DNA of 64,000 nucleotides from Onchidella celtica (GCA_963931925.1 OZ007581.1:10750192-10814191), one strand, 5' to 3'; shown: positions 1-12,761, counted from the stretch's first letter. A program made the numbers and translations. Notes: generated by a model not told the origin, from the sequence alone.

Positions 1-369
1 AGAGCTTCCAGTATTAATTTGATACCTTTAATGAAAATCACACACACACACACACACACATGAATTTATCTAACGAAGAAGAGAAAAAAAAAAAAACATA
101 TTCATGGAAATTCAGAGCCTAAAATTGATGGGTCTTCAGCTGATTGTCTCTCTGTGCATATTTCCGAGAATTCTTACTCGTTTGTATTTTATGTGAAATG
201 TACACGTTTATAAAGCACCCTATAGCCCTTAGGACACCAAGTGATAAGGCGCTGTATAAATGCTACATTTGTTACAATATCATAATAATAATAATAATAT
301 AATGGAAGTAAGGTTTCCAGTGTAATCATAAAAGGCTTCTTAATCGCTGAGACTTAAATTCTACAAAAT

Positions 370-1886
370 GTCATATAATCCATTGGAAGACGTAAAGGTG
401 TACTTTGGGATTATTTTGAAAGATTTTGAAGTTCGCTGTATTCTTAATACTTTCGTTGATTTTGAGCCTCAACTGAGTTGAACAGAAAAAAGTGTTGCGA
501 CATTTTTTTTGGAGCCGGACAAAAAAGGGGCGTTTTCTTTGAGTACAATTAAAAATGTGTGACCGGAAATTTCAATTTACACACTGGTAATCGAAACTCA
601 GCTGTAAAAAATTCCATTATTCTGTGTATTCTCCGAATCATCGGGCAAATTCGTAATGGCAATAGCGACCACAACGACAAAAATAATGATGCCGGGACAC
701 GGTGGTCTAGAGACAAGGTGCCCGCCTCTCATGTCGACGGTACCAAGTTCGACCCCGGTCAGTGCAGGCATTTTCTTTTCGGATGAAAAAAAAAAAATCC
801 TGTCCCTGATCCTATGGCAGGTAGGATCGAGCAGCTAGCCTTCTCGGATAAGGGCGAAAACCTGAAGGGCCCATGTGCATTTTGTGCACGTTAAAAGATA
901 TCTTGTCATTTTAAAAGTCGAGAAGAAAAGGCCGAACAATGCCGCTGGCCGGGCAAAATTCTAAAAATTCTTAATCCTTACCACAAAAACACACAGAAAC
1001 TTGATCAAGAAAAATCAAAACAAGAAAAGTGAGGTGTAAATGCCAAAGGCAGACAAAACCTAATCAAATAAAGACCCAAGCACACCATACAATGATAATA
1101 TTTAATAATAATAATAATCGTTAATATGATAATGATGTTGATGATGTGTAAACTTATTCACAGACATTATAAGGTTGGAAAATTCTAGCAACGAGGCGTG
1201 TCCATCAGCGTCCACCAAAAACAACAATGGAAGTTAAAATTGCTGTGCTGTGAAATCGTGAAGTTCGGGCGTGACACGGAAGCAGGATCAACTGGTCCAA
1301 GCTTGACTTCCTTCTCGGTACATTATCCTTGTTAAATCCCCATGGGCGTGATTCAAACTCCTGGAGCGTTTCTATCGCGTCACAGACAAAACACCGTATA
1401 ACCCAATCTGGGTCAAATGCACTTTTTAACATCATTTCATAGAACAAGCCTGAGCTTCATTGAATTGTCAACTTCTGTGCAGCACTGTCCAGCAGCCTTT
1501 CTGCAACAGGCGGACAACAGAGAGTGGTCAGACGGACACTGTGTTATCTGAAGATAACCAATTTCCCCAATTTTCTCTCATCCTGAGGTCATTATCTACA
1601 CTGGCTGGTCCGCTTACTCAGGCAATACACAGATGTCATTTTTAAAGCTGATTTTCGATCACCAATGTGTAAATTGAGGCGCAGAACGAAATTTCCTGCC
1701 TTACTTTTTAACTCTACTCGAAGAAAATGTGTCTTTTTTTTTTTCCGGCTCAAAATGCCTTAACACTTTCTTCTGTTCACCTCAGCTGTGGCTCAAAATC
1801 AACGAGTATTAAAAATATAGCGAACTTCAAGATCTTTTAGAAAATGCCCGAGCACACCTTTTCGTCTTTCTATGGGTAATATGATA
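370..1886. mobile_element. Long-TIR DNA element with a SINE inserted
   Basis: The segment 372-611 is repeated in inverted orientation at 1636-1885. Outer ends read CATATAATCCATTGGAAGAC and, reversed, CATATTACCCATAGAAAGAC; both arms share AAGTTCGCT and GTTGATTTTGAGCC and end near ATCGAAA(C/A)TCAGCT. Arms are about 240-250 bp and roughly 80% alike. The interior holds a tRNA-derived SINE and no transposase. No clear target duplication. A third arm-like fragment lies at 47465-47590. Confidence 0.75.
693..1083 (+). mobile_element. tRNA-derived SINE, copy 1
   Basis: tRNA-like head with box A (GGTGGTCTAGAG), CGCCTCTCATG and box B (AAGTTCGACCCC), then the family body: CCTGATCCTATGGCAGGTAG, CTTCTCGGATAAGG, AAGAGAAGGCC-like and GCCGGGCAAAATTCT. 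The A-rich tail has small indels. Lies inside the long-TIR element, so it inserted later or was captured. Confidence 0.85.
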
Positions 1887-2029
1887 TTTTTAAGGCTCGG
1901 GGGCCTTACTTGATTTATAATATGATGAAAAAGACAATTTGCTCTGTCTTTCTATCAAAGATGTCGTATGCGACTAATATAGATTGTTTTCTGTCTTATA
2001 TCATCCAGTGTCAAAACATGACAAGTCGA

Positions 2030-2350
2030 GCAGGAACAAGGGCTCTCCATCTTTCTCTATGGCCTGCCATCTATTCAGCTGTTTCCAGGTCACTGATGTT
2101 TACCACTCTTCCCTCAATCTGGAGTGTTCTTTTGAGGGCTGTTTTTAGTCTTCCTCTTCTTCGCTGTCCCTTTGGCCTCCAAAATAGCGCTGCGTCTGGC
2201 GTCTTTCATTGTCCATTTTCAATACATGGCCAAAATATTTCCATCATTTCTTTCTGAAGACGATTTGATATGTATGGCTGTAGAGCAATTTCTCTGACGT
2301 CTTGGCTGGTTTTAAACTCGTCCCACCTAATGCCTAGAATCTTCCTGGGA
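2030..2350 (-). pseudogene. LINE 3'-end remnant
   Basis: The minus strand translates as KLCPRKILGIRWDEFKTSQD, then WRPKGQRRRGRLKTALKRTL, the typical C-terminal end of RT-bearing LINE proteins (L.iRW, GRPkttw.R). Two in-frame stops. Short and heavily decayed. Confidence 0.7.
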
Positions 2351-2449
2351 CACAACTTTTCAAAGGGATTCGGTGTGTTTTGTTTTGGTCATCGCTAAAC
2401 GGAAACTGCAGAAAGAATAAATCAGAATGCAGAGAGAACATGTTGACAC

Positions 2450-2860
2450 GTTGGTCTACAGGCACGGTGCTCGCCTCTCATGCTGAAGGGAACCTGGTTT
2501 GATTCCCAGTAGGTGCAGGCAGGTTGGAATTAGGGGGGGGGGGAATTTCCGACCCTGATCCTATGGTAGGTAGGATCAAGCATCTAGCCTTCTCGGATAA
2601 AGACGAAAAGATCGGAGCGCCCGTGTGCACGGCAGTTTGGAAATCGAGAAGAGCGGACCGAAAAGGCCGCTGCCCGGGCAGAATTAGAAAAAACAACAAC
2701 AACAACAACAAAACCCCACCACAAAAACACCTAAAAGACATTACCCCCCCCCCCCCCCCAAAACAACAACAGCAACAAAAAACAAAAAACAACACACAGT
2801 AAGAAGAAAAGTGAAATGTAAATGCCAAGAGTAGCTGACCTCCTAAAACAAAGATCTAAA
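2450..2860 (+). mobile_element. tRNA-derived SINE, copy 2
   Basis: Box A-like GTCTACAGGCACGGTGCTCG, box B GGTTTGATTCCC, then GATCCTATGGTAGGTAGG, CTCGGATAAAGACG, CCGCTGCCCGGGCAGAATTA and an (ACA)n/(C)n tail. It overlaps a low-complexity stretch that opens frames on both strands; these are not genes. Confidence 0.88.
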
Positions 2861-3284
2861 AGCAATGCGAAACCGTTTATTTCATTTCCCGTAAACATTG
2901 TTTTTCGCGCATGCAGTGTTTCTCTATAGCATGACAGTATTGATTTCTCTTCATTAGTTGTAACACTTGAGATTTAATGATGACGTCAATATTTTTCTTC
3001 CGAGCCAGGAAGTTTTCACCGACTTCCTTGAAGTTGATATGCCAGTTGGGATTTTAGTTTGCCGGGATTTAGATTGAGCTGTTTTCTAGCGCAGACCCGG
3101 AAGAATAATTATCTCAGCATCTTTGAACCAACTAACCCAGTGTTTGTCAAGGCGGGGCCTACGCCCCCAACGGTGGGGCCTGGCATTACTTTGGTGGGGC
3201 TCTGGGACTTCAGAATGGGGCGCGGGGGGTTTTTCCTAGGAATGTTCGCTCATCTGTAGTGTATTTTAAACGAGCTGTACAGGC

Positions 3285-3649
3285 CACAGACTAATAAAAT
3301 ACTCAGACTGGATGATCCCATTGTGTGACGTCACAAAACAGCGAAAGGTCATGAACCATCCGCCATTTTAGGTTTACGGTAGCGACCGACGCTTCAGCAT
3401 GGCTACAATTTTGAATGATACCATTTTGACGCGCTTACTGAACGCAGAAGTTTAGTTCCGCACCAAGAAATTAATACATGTACAACCAATATTGTCGAAT
3501 AAAAAGAAATTTCTACTGCAGACAGAATTAGAATCGGAATTTCCCGAGCGGCGGCCATGTTGGTTATACTGTCGCTGCTCGGGAAATTCCGTAAAAGACG
3601 ACACAGCCCGAAGCTCGTGTTTCCAGTCTGGTTAATTTATTAGTCTGTG
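3285..3649 (+). mobile_element. MITE-1 copy A, 8-bp TSD
   Basis: Ends are CACAGACTAATAAAATACTC and, reversed, CACAGACTAATAAATTAACC. Flanked by direct repeats GTACAGGC at 3277-3284 and 3650-3657. Interior is non-coding and has an inverted GGAATTTCCCGAGCGGCGGC / GCTCGGGAAATTCC pair. An 8-bp duplication suits hAT or P-type transposition. Copy B is at 55226. Confidence 0.93.
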
Positions 3650-4376
3650 GTACAGGCGGACTTTTTGTACAAACAGTACACTAACTTTGATCGATCATGT
3701 TGGGGTGCAAGTGTTCTTTTTTTGTTGTTGTTTTGTTTTGAATATTGACATGGGGTATGGGACAAAAAAGGTTGAAACACGCTGAACTGACTTGCCAGCC
3801 TACTTCCCTCATTTCATCCTGCGCCGCAACCCGCCTCCCTCCCCAACCCCACAGCAAACACACACACGTACACGTTTTGGCTCATTCCTACTACCTCAAC
3901 AATTTAGAAAAACAACAACAACGACAAATAGGACAAATCCTTTGCGCGGTAGATGAAATTTGCACCAGTGTACCCACGTAGCATTCCGTTTAGTGACAAC
4001 GTACCTTGTCACTGATTCCTTGAAAATTGTGTAATGAATTCAGTCTATGTCACTCGTAAACAGAAGATAATAACATTAAAATGAAGATTCGCGATTTTTT
4101 AATGTTTTGATGAATTTTATGCAGCGGGTGTTCTCAAGCCGAGCGTCCATAGACAGTCACTAAAACTTAGATACTCTGCATGATTAATGGAGCAATAGGG
4201 AAATTCGTGTTGCAATATCGTAAACGTTCTCTTTTATTACACAGACAGAATTTGAGCACTTAGGAAATATTGAAATTTATATCGCCTTTCCCTGGTAGAT
4301 CAAATGCCACATATTTCCTTCACCCAAGAGGTTCGATTCCTTTTTTAAATTTTGATTATAAACAGTCTTTGAAAGT

Positions 4377-4548
4377 GGGTATGCTTAGCTGCTGTGCCAA
4401 AAAACAAATATTTGCAAATGGGTATGTTTAGCTGCTGTGCCAAAAAACAAATATTTGCAAATGGGTATGCTTAGCTGCTGTGCCAAAAAACAAATATTTG
4501 CAAATGGGTATGCTTAGCTGCTGTGCCAAAAAAAATTATATTTTTTCT
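4377..4548. repeat. 43-bp tandem repeat, 4 units
   Basis: Unit begins GGGTATGCTTAGCTGCTGTG and ends ATATTTGCAAAT. Units are nearly identical, so the array is young. A decayed unit-like stretch follows to 4620. Confidence 0.93.
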
Positions 4549-4777
4549 TTGCAAGTTCGCCTGCTCAGCCCATGTGCCAAATAATAAATCTTTGCAAGTG
4601 CACATGTTCAGCTTCCCTGCACTAAAAACTGAAGTAAAAAAAGGGATTTGACTCAGTGTGCCATGGCCGTTAAAATCTACTGCAACATCTAAAACAAACT
4701 ACGGTAGGTCTCGTCATCCGAGCGGCTGATGTAGTCCTAATTATGAGGCAGTAATAACTTGAGGCCACCTGTCACGA

Positions 4778-4999
4778 ATGCCACCTAGTCAAACAGCCCC
4801 GAGAGGCTTCAACACTAAGTTCTCAAGCTACAAAGGAAGAGGCAGGCCACGCAAAAGATGGATTGAAGGAGTCAAAGGAACCCTGAGAAACAACAACATC
4901 TCAGTTGAAAGAGTGGCAGAGTTGGCCTACCATAAAAAAAAACTGCATCTCCCCTCGTCGCTCAACGGCAACAGAGGGAAAAAGAGAAAAGTGAAGTGA
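4778..4999 (+). pseudogene. LINE C-terminal fragment
   Basis: YKGRGRPRKRWIEGVKGTLR is the conserved GRPRKRW tail of non-LTR retrotransposon ORF2 proteins. Only about 70 residues remain and no RT domain is upstream. Confidence 0.65.
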
Positions 5000-6060
5000 A
5001 TAACTCGACTAGCCAGGCGCTTTTAATAGAGTTCTTTGATTTGTTTAGTTTGGACAAAAATTGAACTATCGGAGATATGAAATATCAAATCTGTCCCCAG
5101 CTACAAAACAGAGCTCAGACAAAATGTGGCAAAAACAAAAAGTTGTATGACTGTAGCAAAGCCTCGCGTAAGAAACAGTACAGAAACTATACAATAAAAT
5201 GCAAAGGAAAAAGAAGACACACCAAGCTTTTGGTATTTGGACTCGCAGTAAAGTACTTCTATTGTTTCTACATTCTACATGTTTTTCTTTGTTCAATTGT
5301 CTTTTTGGGTTTAATTTTCCATCCTGTTACATATTTTCTTTCCTTCACGCTTCAAGCCTTGCTGCGGCCCCACCGATTTTCTGGGGTTTGTATTAATATT
5401 TCATCAATAATGCAAAAGCTGTGCTGTGCTATGGTAAAATACTGTATGCGTAAAAAAAACTGTATTATACAGGAAACGTCCTGCGTTGTGCCCCTGCTTT
5501 ATTCTACGTTAAAGTTGTATTTGGTAATGACAAAACAAAAATAAAACGTCCTTTAGTACAAAGACATAACTCAGACAGAAAGATAGAGGACATTTCAGTA
5601 ATTTTATAAAATAAAAAACTCGCAGGAATTTATAATAAATTTTCTGCTTGCTCATACAGCTCAGATTGGCGTGAAATCTTGAAAGTGCCTTCTTTTCGAG
5701 CTGCCAAAGGTTCTTTTTTTTTAGACTTCGAGATTTCTTTAGCTTTACTTTGTGTCCCCGGATCCTGTTTTAATTTTTTTTTTCATGAAGATCTATGACA
5801 TCATCATTAACTCCGGTTGTTTTGAACTGAGTGGACATGCCTTCGTACACACAGTGGTGAAATGTGAACTCTTAAGTTTCTAAAATAATGTTAAATGGTG
5901 AATCTGGCTTAGATTGGTGTATACCGGATTTTTCTCGTAGCACGACCGAACTTTTATCCTTATTGCTTGGGTAAGAGAGTTTACATAATATCATCGATCG
6001 CAGTTATGCCGTTCTAGCATGATCAGTTACTGAGTTTTTCTTCTTGGAATTCATGACGTG
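5000..6060. other. No feature recognised
   Basis: AT-rich. An open frame of 155 codons at 5077-5544 has no domain, no codon bias I can see and no splice context; I do not call it a gene. Confidence 0.5.
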
Positions 6061-6305
6061 ACCTTAGTCCTTATTTGTTCTATCTCCATTTTCTGAAAAA
6101 CTGGAGAACTTTTAGTACGTAGACGAGGTATAACAAATGCCGCACTTTGACATTTGTTTAAAATGCGTTGTGGCACTTATCAAGCTGTTTCACAGTTCCG
6201 ATTTATTCAAACTCCTTATCGTAATAACTAAAGCCGCAAACGTTTAATGTGGAATTTCTCAGTTGTGTCAAAAGTGGCGTTGGAACGAACAAGAACTAAG
6301 GACGC
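6060..6305 (+). repeat. Dispersed repeat A, copy 1
   Basis: Shares GCACTTATCAAGCTGTTTCA, GCCGCAAACGTTTAA and TTGGAACGAACAAGAACTAA with copies near 9225-9330, 19740-19990 (reverse), 26205-26560 and 40190-40620. Function unknown; probably a non-autonomous transposon. Confidence 0.75.
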
Positions 6306-6917
6306 GATTGGTAGATATTTATCCCCGAGTCCGTCTTGCCTTTGCCTATTTTTAACTTGACCATATACAAATATTTCCGGGTATTGAAAACTATAGTAAC
6401 GAGCAGGGGCATAACGTGGGTGGGGGCCACAGAGGCGATTACCCGGACGCAAAATTCTTAGGGGCACAAAATTTCAAAACTGTCTCTGTTAAATTAAATT
6501 AATCAAACTGTATCAGAGATCTACAATGAGCCAGGGCAGACTAAGTAAACCAGCAATACTGTCAATTGAGATTTCAACGTAGGTGTCAGTACTGTTATTG
6601 AAAAAAACTTGCACTAATTTAAACCAAGCGATTTTAAATGAATCTGAGTAGACTAGCATTACCCACATTTTACATTAATTGCATCAGTAATGCTATCGAT
6701 ACTTGTGGTTAGCGGGGGTGGGGGTGGGGGAGTAAGGGATTCAATACCAGACTGGTGGAAGGGACTCCGAGAGTGCTAACGGGTCAAGACGAGCAAAATT
6801 AATACTTACCTTGCCCCAAGCGCTGGCAACCCCGCGCTAAGCCACTGGGTACGAGTATCCTTTGTAAACACCAGACGGACGTGGGGACAGTAAGGCAGAT
6901 TGTACTTTGTCTTCTTA

Positions 6918-7589
6918 GGGGGACCACATAGAGAAAGCCGTTCACTTACACCCACGCAAGCGCACTGCCCGGGGCTCTGAAACTAAAAGAATCCCCTAAT
7001 GAAAACCGTGTGCGTCCCACATAGATAAAGTTGTCATTGAGCATGCGTCAGCGCGGAGCGGCACTGACGTTTTTCGCAGAATCGAAACTACATTCTTTCC
7101 AAGGCCACCCAAAGCTGTCTGTGGCTAGTTTTCACAAGTTTGTTGTTGCAAGTGGTTCAAACATGGACACAGATGCTCACCAAGTTTTCATCAAGCGGTA
7201 CTCAATCTTGTTGAGGATGTACCCAAATGTTTCCATGGTCATCCTCATGTAGGCAGAAAACCTATGAGGGTAGGACTTAAGTTGTCTGAACAAATGATTG
7301 TATTCACCAAGAGATGCCCGCTCTTTGTTGATGTTGTGAACTCCACATCTAGTTTTTGGGCTGATTAATTTAGGAAACAGACTGTCCATTAGAAAGAACT
7401 CTTCGTTAGATGACGCATCCATTTTCATAAACACTAATCTCTAGTAGCTTTCAGAGCCAACTGTAATAAACGGCCTCGTATAACAGCGTTCTCTATGTGG
7501 GGTCAAGCAGGCACTTTCCAAAGCTTAAGCGGCTGATAGCGCGGTTGTTAAAAGTACGGCTTGGAGAGGTTTTCTCTGTGTGGTCCCTC
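6918..7589 (-). mobile_element. PIF/Harbinger-type deletion derivative
   Basis: TIRs GGGGGACCACATAGAGAAAG and, reversed, GAGGGACCACACAGAGAAAA. Flanked by TTA on both sides (6915-6917 and 7590-7592), the 3-bp target of PIF/Harbinger elements. About 672 bp. Holds a transposase fragment at 7177-7434 on the minus strand. Confidence 0.88.
7177..7434 (-). pseudogene. Harbinger transposase N-terminal fragment
   Basis: 85 codons; the part EYNHLFRQLKSYPHRFSAYM and RMTMETFGYILNKIE matches the family pattern (E.h.l...L..d...F..y.RM....F..iL..I). The catalytic DDE domain is absent, so the element is non-autonomous. Confidence 0.75.
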
Positions 7590-8388
7590 TTAGAGTCACA
7601 AGGCTCTAGCTCCCTCCCACCAACCTTTGAGAAATTGAAGGTGGGAGTTCCATGTGCACATAGCTTTCAGTGATACGTCTTAATGTTTTTTTTAGTAATA
7701 CTTAAAAATCACACACCGAATCTGCTTGATACGTTGACACACAATAGAGAAGGCCTATAGCCGTAGTGTGTAGTATTAAACTCAGTTCAGCCAAAAAGTG
7801 GAGATAGAACCTTGTCATTCGAAGGGGATGATTTTCTTGGCATTTTTTAAAATCTTGTTTCATAACACAAAATGCCAAACCGACAAAAGTTTTATGACCA
7901 GAGTTAATTTATTAACAAAGATATGGACGTGAAACTCTATGTGCATGTTAAGGATATGTAATCAATTAACTCTTGAAATTTTCTGTTCATTTCTTTTAAT
8001 TCACTGCAAAGTTACAGAACGAGATTACACTATCGGAAAAATGGATGCCCTTTTATTTAAGGATGAGTGTCACCAAAACAGAAATGTTTAAAAGTTCACA
8101 GCTCCAAACGCCGGGATCCAATTTTAAATATTAAACATTAAAAAAAGAAATTATTTTTTTGGTCCCTCCTTTCAATTCATACGTACTGAAAAGTACACAA
8201 TTTTTTCAGTATTTGTAAAAAAAAAAAATCCCCCCAAAACATAGAAATGGAAAGAATAATATCTGATCTTTGTACCTAGCCTCGTTAGGACCTTGTAGTT
8301 TTCCTGTGGGTTTTTCAAACATTTTGTAATGTGTGTGTGTGTTTTTAGTTTAGGGTTGTGTTTTCACTTATTTATTTATTTATTATTA

Positions 8389-8850
8389 CTAGATGAAGTT
8401 CCCGGCATTATCCGGGATAAACCCGTGAACCCACCGTTCTGTTCGTTTTTGTTTGTTTTTTTTGGTTCCAGAAAGTTTCCCATATTATTCTACAGTTTTA
8501 CTGCAGATTTCATGCGCACCAGAACACTACTCACTCATTTCTGATAGGGATCTAGCGCGCACCGAATGGAACGCGTATTAATACGTCGTTTCCGGTACGG
8601 TGGGCTTACCACAGGGAGCCAAAACAAAGATCATTGTATTTTACATTTTTACAACTTTTTATTTAAAAATTGCTAAAATTGAATCAACACAATCGATACA
8701 AAAGCGATTGGACTGGATTAGTTGACACTTAAGAAAATTAAAATTAATAATTTTGGAAATTGTCATTTAGGCTGTAGAGTCGAGCAAAAAATGGGGCAAA
8801 ATTGCACCACAATGAATTACTCCCGCCACTATTTTTTTTATAATAAGATT
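8389..8850 (+). repeat. CCCGGC repeat family, copy 1
   Basis: Starts CTAGATGAAGTTCCCGGCAT with the small palindrome CCCGGCATTATCCGGG and ends CCCGCCACTATTTTTTTTAT. Shared internal blocks: GGGAGCCAAAACAAAGATCA, GCGATTGGACTGGATTAGTT, GCACCACAATGAATTACT. Non-coding, about 460 bp, no TIRs seen. Confidence 0.88.
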
Positions 8851-9676
8851 TATTTGTTTATTTATTTATTTATTTATTTGTTATGGTCACAGAAAATATT
8901 CCTTGACAAAACTTAAGACATGATAATCAACAAACCCTATCTAGAACACAAATCACTTCCGTAATGAGCTAATTCTTTAAGGAAAAATTCCAGAAATTGT
9001 AAAAGAAATAATAAAAAAATGTACATAAAGACTTCAATATGATCTTCAATACCTGTTCTGACAAGAACATAATTAAGCTTGAACTTGCCTAGTTTCATTA
9101 ACTTAAAAGATAGACCAGTAGAGAAGATGAGGATACGTGAAATTCTTGTTGTCCTTTTCAGTGATAAAACGGGTCGTTGTCTTAAAGTGAACTTTTCCCC
9201 AACTTAGTTTTTGGTTTGTTTTATGTTCATTTTCTGAAAAACCGGAGATCGTTTAGTATGTAGAAGAGGACAAATACCACACTTTGACACTTGTTTCAAA
9301 TGCGTTGTAGCACTTATTCAGAAATGGTACCAGAGGAACAGGAATGCACAAACTCACAGAGATGAGATAGCTTTTATAAACATTGACTTGTCTGTTTGTG
9401 GCAAGTTCGATTATTATTGCGGTAATCATAATTTACCCAGGAGAGTTGTCGCACGTTGGTCTGGTTTTTCAAGCAAAACGATGGGCTCACACTGGCGGGC
9501 CGAGCGGAAACAATGTGGGCAATCTGCTTACCCTGGTCGCTCACGAGTAGCCATACTTCGAATAGTAGGTTGGATTGAACTAATATCGAATATTCCTCAA
9601 TCATTATTTCAATATTCGACTCCTGTTTGGAATGGTTTAGAATACCTGAGCGTTTCCCACCCGTCACTGTTCCCTC

Positions 9677-9950
9677 AGGCCTGTTTACACTGGTAGGTTT
9701 TAGGAATAGAAAAAAGGAACGGGGGACTGTGTGGGAAGAACTCTCCTGGCTTTCCGTCTTTTGTTTTTTCCGATTTCCGCCTTCGAAACATTGTTTGTTT
9801 ACACTGGTCCGTTTTCTGAACGAGAAGCGATGCGCACAGGTTTGTTTTGGTCATGTTTCGAAGGGGGAAATCGCCAAACAAACGACGGAAAGCCAGGAGA
9901 GTTCTGCCCACTCAGTCCCCCATTCGTGTCACAGGTCATGTGCTCGTGAA
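9677..9950. mobile_element. Fold-back mini-element (GTTTACACTGG type)
   Basis: Arms AAGAACTCTCCTGGCTTTCC (9738 on) and GGAAAGCCAGGAGAGTTCTG (9888 on) are inverted copies, as are CGAAACATTGTTTG / TTTCGAAGG parts. Starts GTTTACACTGGTAGGTTTTA, a motif shared with the element at 59441-60056. Confidence 0.7.
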
Positions 9951-10557
9951 AAGAAAGGGGGTTCGGGGGGGGGGGGGGGATCGGAGGCGTGCAGTCAGCG
10001 ACACCAAGCAAACTAAAAAACAAAAACAAAAACAAAAACCATGGAAAAAAAAAATCCAAATTTCGGTGCACCGTCAACAGTATTTGAGACCTGCATGCAA
10101 AATTTGGTTACTATAGGTGGCCTAATAAAAAAGCCTTTAGAGTTCAAAGGTGGAGATTTTGTGAATTATATTATTTAGATATTATGAAAAAAAAAGACTG
10201 AGTGTCGAATACTTTCCAAATTCCAGATATTCAGACATTGGAAAACTTTATCGAATACTCCGACCCTAGACACAATTTACTGTGCCGGAAACACGTAGCA
10301 AAGCTTATTCTGTCCAGCCATCCTCATTTGAGCTTCATTTTCTGGCTAATTTACAAGGTCATTATGGACATAATAAGGTTCTAATTAGGCCTGGCCTAAA
10401 ACCATTACCTTTTTTGTCCTCGCAACAACAATGAAAGACAATGTCGTACCCAAAAGGAGGGGTGGACAGCCATGTGGCTTATGTATTGACTATTTTAATA
10501 ACAATAACAGCAAACAACATACAAACAACAGCAACAACATAATAGACATTCATTACC

Positions 10558-10736
10558 TGTGTGTGTGTGTGAGTGTGTGAGTGTGTGTGTGTGTGTGTGT
10601 GAGTGTGTGTGTGTGTGTGAGTGTGTGTGTGTGAGTGTGTATGTGTGTGTGTGTGTGAGTGTGTGTGTGTGTGTGAGTGTGTGTGTGTGTGTGTGAGTGT
10701 GTGTGTGTGTGTGTGAGTGTGTGTGTGTGTTTGTGT
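10558..10736. repeat. (TG)n microsatellite
   Basis: TG with periodic AG interruptions. Confidence 0.97.
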
Positions 10737-11770
10737 CCCCTCTCTCTTTCTCTCTGTCCCTCCTCTCTCTGATATCATTGTGTCTCTCTAAGTCCCCAGC
10801 ACAACGTCCTCTGTCTCTCCTCCCCCCTTTCTCTTTTACCCCCTCTCTCTATCTCTCTGTCCCTCCTCTCTCTGATATCGTTGTGTCCCCAGCACAACGT
10901 CCTCTCTCTCTCTCCCTCCCTATCTCTCTCTTACTCCCTGTCTCTCTCTCCCTCCTCTCTCTGATATCGTTGTCTCCAAGCCTCCAGCACAACGTCCTCT
11001 CTCTCTCTCTCCCTCCCTATCTCTCTCTTACTCCCTCTCTCTCTCTCTCCATCCCTATCGCTCTTTTACTCCCTCTCTCTGATATCGTTGTCTCCAAGTC
11101 TCTATCACAACGCTCTCTCTCTCTCCCTCCCCATCTCCCTCTTACCCCCTCTCTCTCTCTCTCTCCCTCCCTGTCTCTCTCTTACTCCCTCTCTCTCTCT
11201 CCCCCCTATCTCTCTCTTACTCCCTCTCTCTCTCCCTCCTCTCTCTGATATCATTGTCTCCAAGTCTCCAGCACAACGCTCTCTCTCTCTCCCTCCCTCT
11301 CTCTTACTCCCTCTCTCTCTCCCTCCTCTCTCTGATATCGTTGTCTCCAAGTCTCCAGCACAACGTCCTCTTTCTCTCTCCCTCCCTATCTCTCTCTCCC
11401 TCCTCTCTCTGATATCTTTGTCTCCAAGTCTCCAGCACAACGCTCTCTCTCCCTCCCCATCTCTTACTCCCTCTCTCTCTCTCCCTCACTATCTCTCTCT
11501 TATTCCCTCTCTCTCTTCCTCCTCTCTCTGATATCGTTGTCTCCAAGTCTCCAGCACAACGCTCTCTCTCTCTCCCTCCCCATCTCTCTCTCTCTCTCTC
11601 TGTCTTACTCCCTCTGTCTCCTACCTCCCTCTCCTATCATGTCTCCAAGAACTCAGCATAAAGTTCTCTCCCTCTCTCCCTGCTCCCATTCTCTCTCTCC
11701 CAGCTCTCCGCCACCCCCCCCCTCTTGTCTCTCTCTGTCTCCCTCGCTATCACACTATCCCATAATTATG
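10737..11770. repeat. CT-rich satellite with embedded unit
   Basis: CTCTCTCC background with a recurring block CTGATATCGTTGTCTCCAAG followed by TCTCCAGCACAACG, spaced at about 60-130 bp, ten or so copies. Frames on either strand are compositional. Confidence 0.92.
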
Positions 11771-12336
11771 TCTAGTACAGAAATAAACCAATATTTTGTT
11801 GTATTATAAAAATATGATTTATTTCATATCTCCAAACAGTATGCAAAACACTGGCCACAAATAAGAAAAAAAAGAAAAGAATAAATCTTATATTAATTAA
11901 TAAATGTACAGCAAGTCTTTGAGAAGCATGCTTTAGTGTTAGCAACCAAGCGGAAATTTGTAGTGTTGGATGTAAATGTATGTTAATACGGGCTGTCTGA
12001 CAGAGCTGAGAGACAGAAAGCTGTCTCACCACTGACTTGCAGACTTCATCCAGCTGACTCTGTCCAAACAATTCGTGTATCAGCTAGCATAACTTAAGAG
12101 TTCCGCTCACCGGCGGAGTGGGGGAAGTGGGGTGGGCCTCAATTCCCCCCCCCCCACACACACAAACACACGCAGCCCCCCTGACTTGTACATCTATGGC
12201 CACCGCCGCCTTTCATTATAATTTTAATCAATTGTCGGGTTGTTAGTCTGCGAGCACTCCATGTCTTGCTGTTTGGTTAATACCCAGGAATATAAAAAGA
12301 TCAAGCGAAAAGGAAGGAGTCAGAAGTAGAGGAGAG

Positions 12337-12359
12337 AAAGAGAGAGAGAGAGACAGAGA

Positions 12360-12420
<61 letters not shown>
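12337..12420. repeat. (GA)n tract
   Basis: Pure GA with three ACAG breaks. Confidence 0.95.
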
Positions 12421-12761
12421 TAGTAAGGATGAGGATTAAAAAAAAAGGGCACTTTGTATCAAGGGACATTACCAAAATTATATTCAAGACGCAGAAAGCT
12501 AACATTGTTACGTCCCATTTCACCACTTCGTTATACTTATAGTCCACTCTGGTAATCAAGTCTATTATTAAATGAAACGTTTACATAGTAAAAATGTCTC
12601 AAAATTCATGACAAACTGTGCCCTGTGAATCGATTGCAATCAGTGTCACTCAGACATTTGTGTTTTTTGCTAATTCCGGAATCGTGTGTGTATTCCCATC
12701 AAGCGTTTTTGACTTTGCAGATGGAGTCTGAAGAGTCAAAATTATCAGAATCATTTTCAAC

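Noticed and set aside
693-765. Possible tRNA genes at SINE heads (also at 17678, 50052 and 55780)
   Set aside because: Box A and B are present but acceptor stems do not pair and each is fused to the same SINE body, so they are SINE promoters, not tRNA genes.
1205-1447. 80-codon minus frame
   Set aside because: Inside the long-TIR element loop; no recognisable transposase motif.
5077-5544. 155-codon plus frame
   Set aside because: No domain, no splice or repeat support; AT-rich DNA of this length opens such frames by chance.
10479-11546. Overlapping frames over TG and CT DNA (HT, LS and ER repeats)
   Set aside because: Simple-sequence artefacts on both strands.
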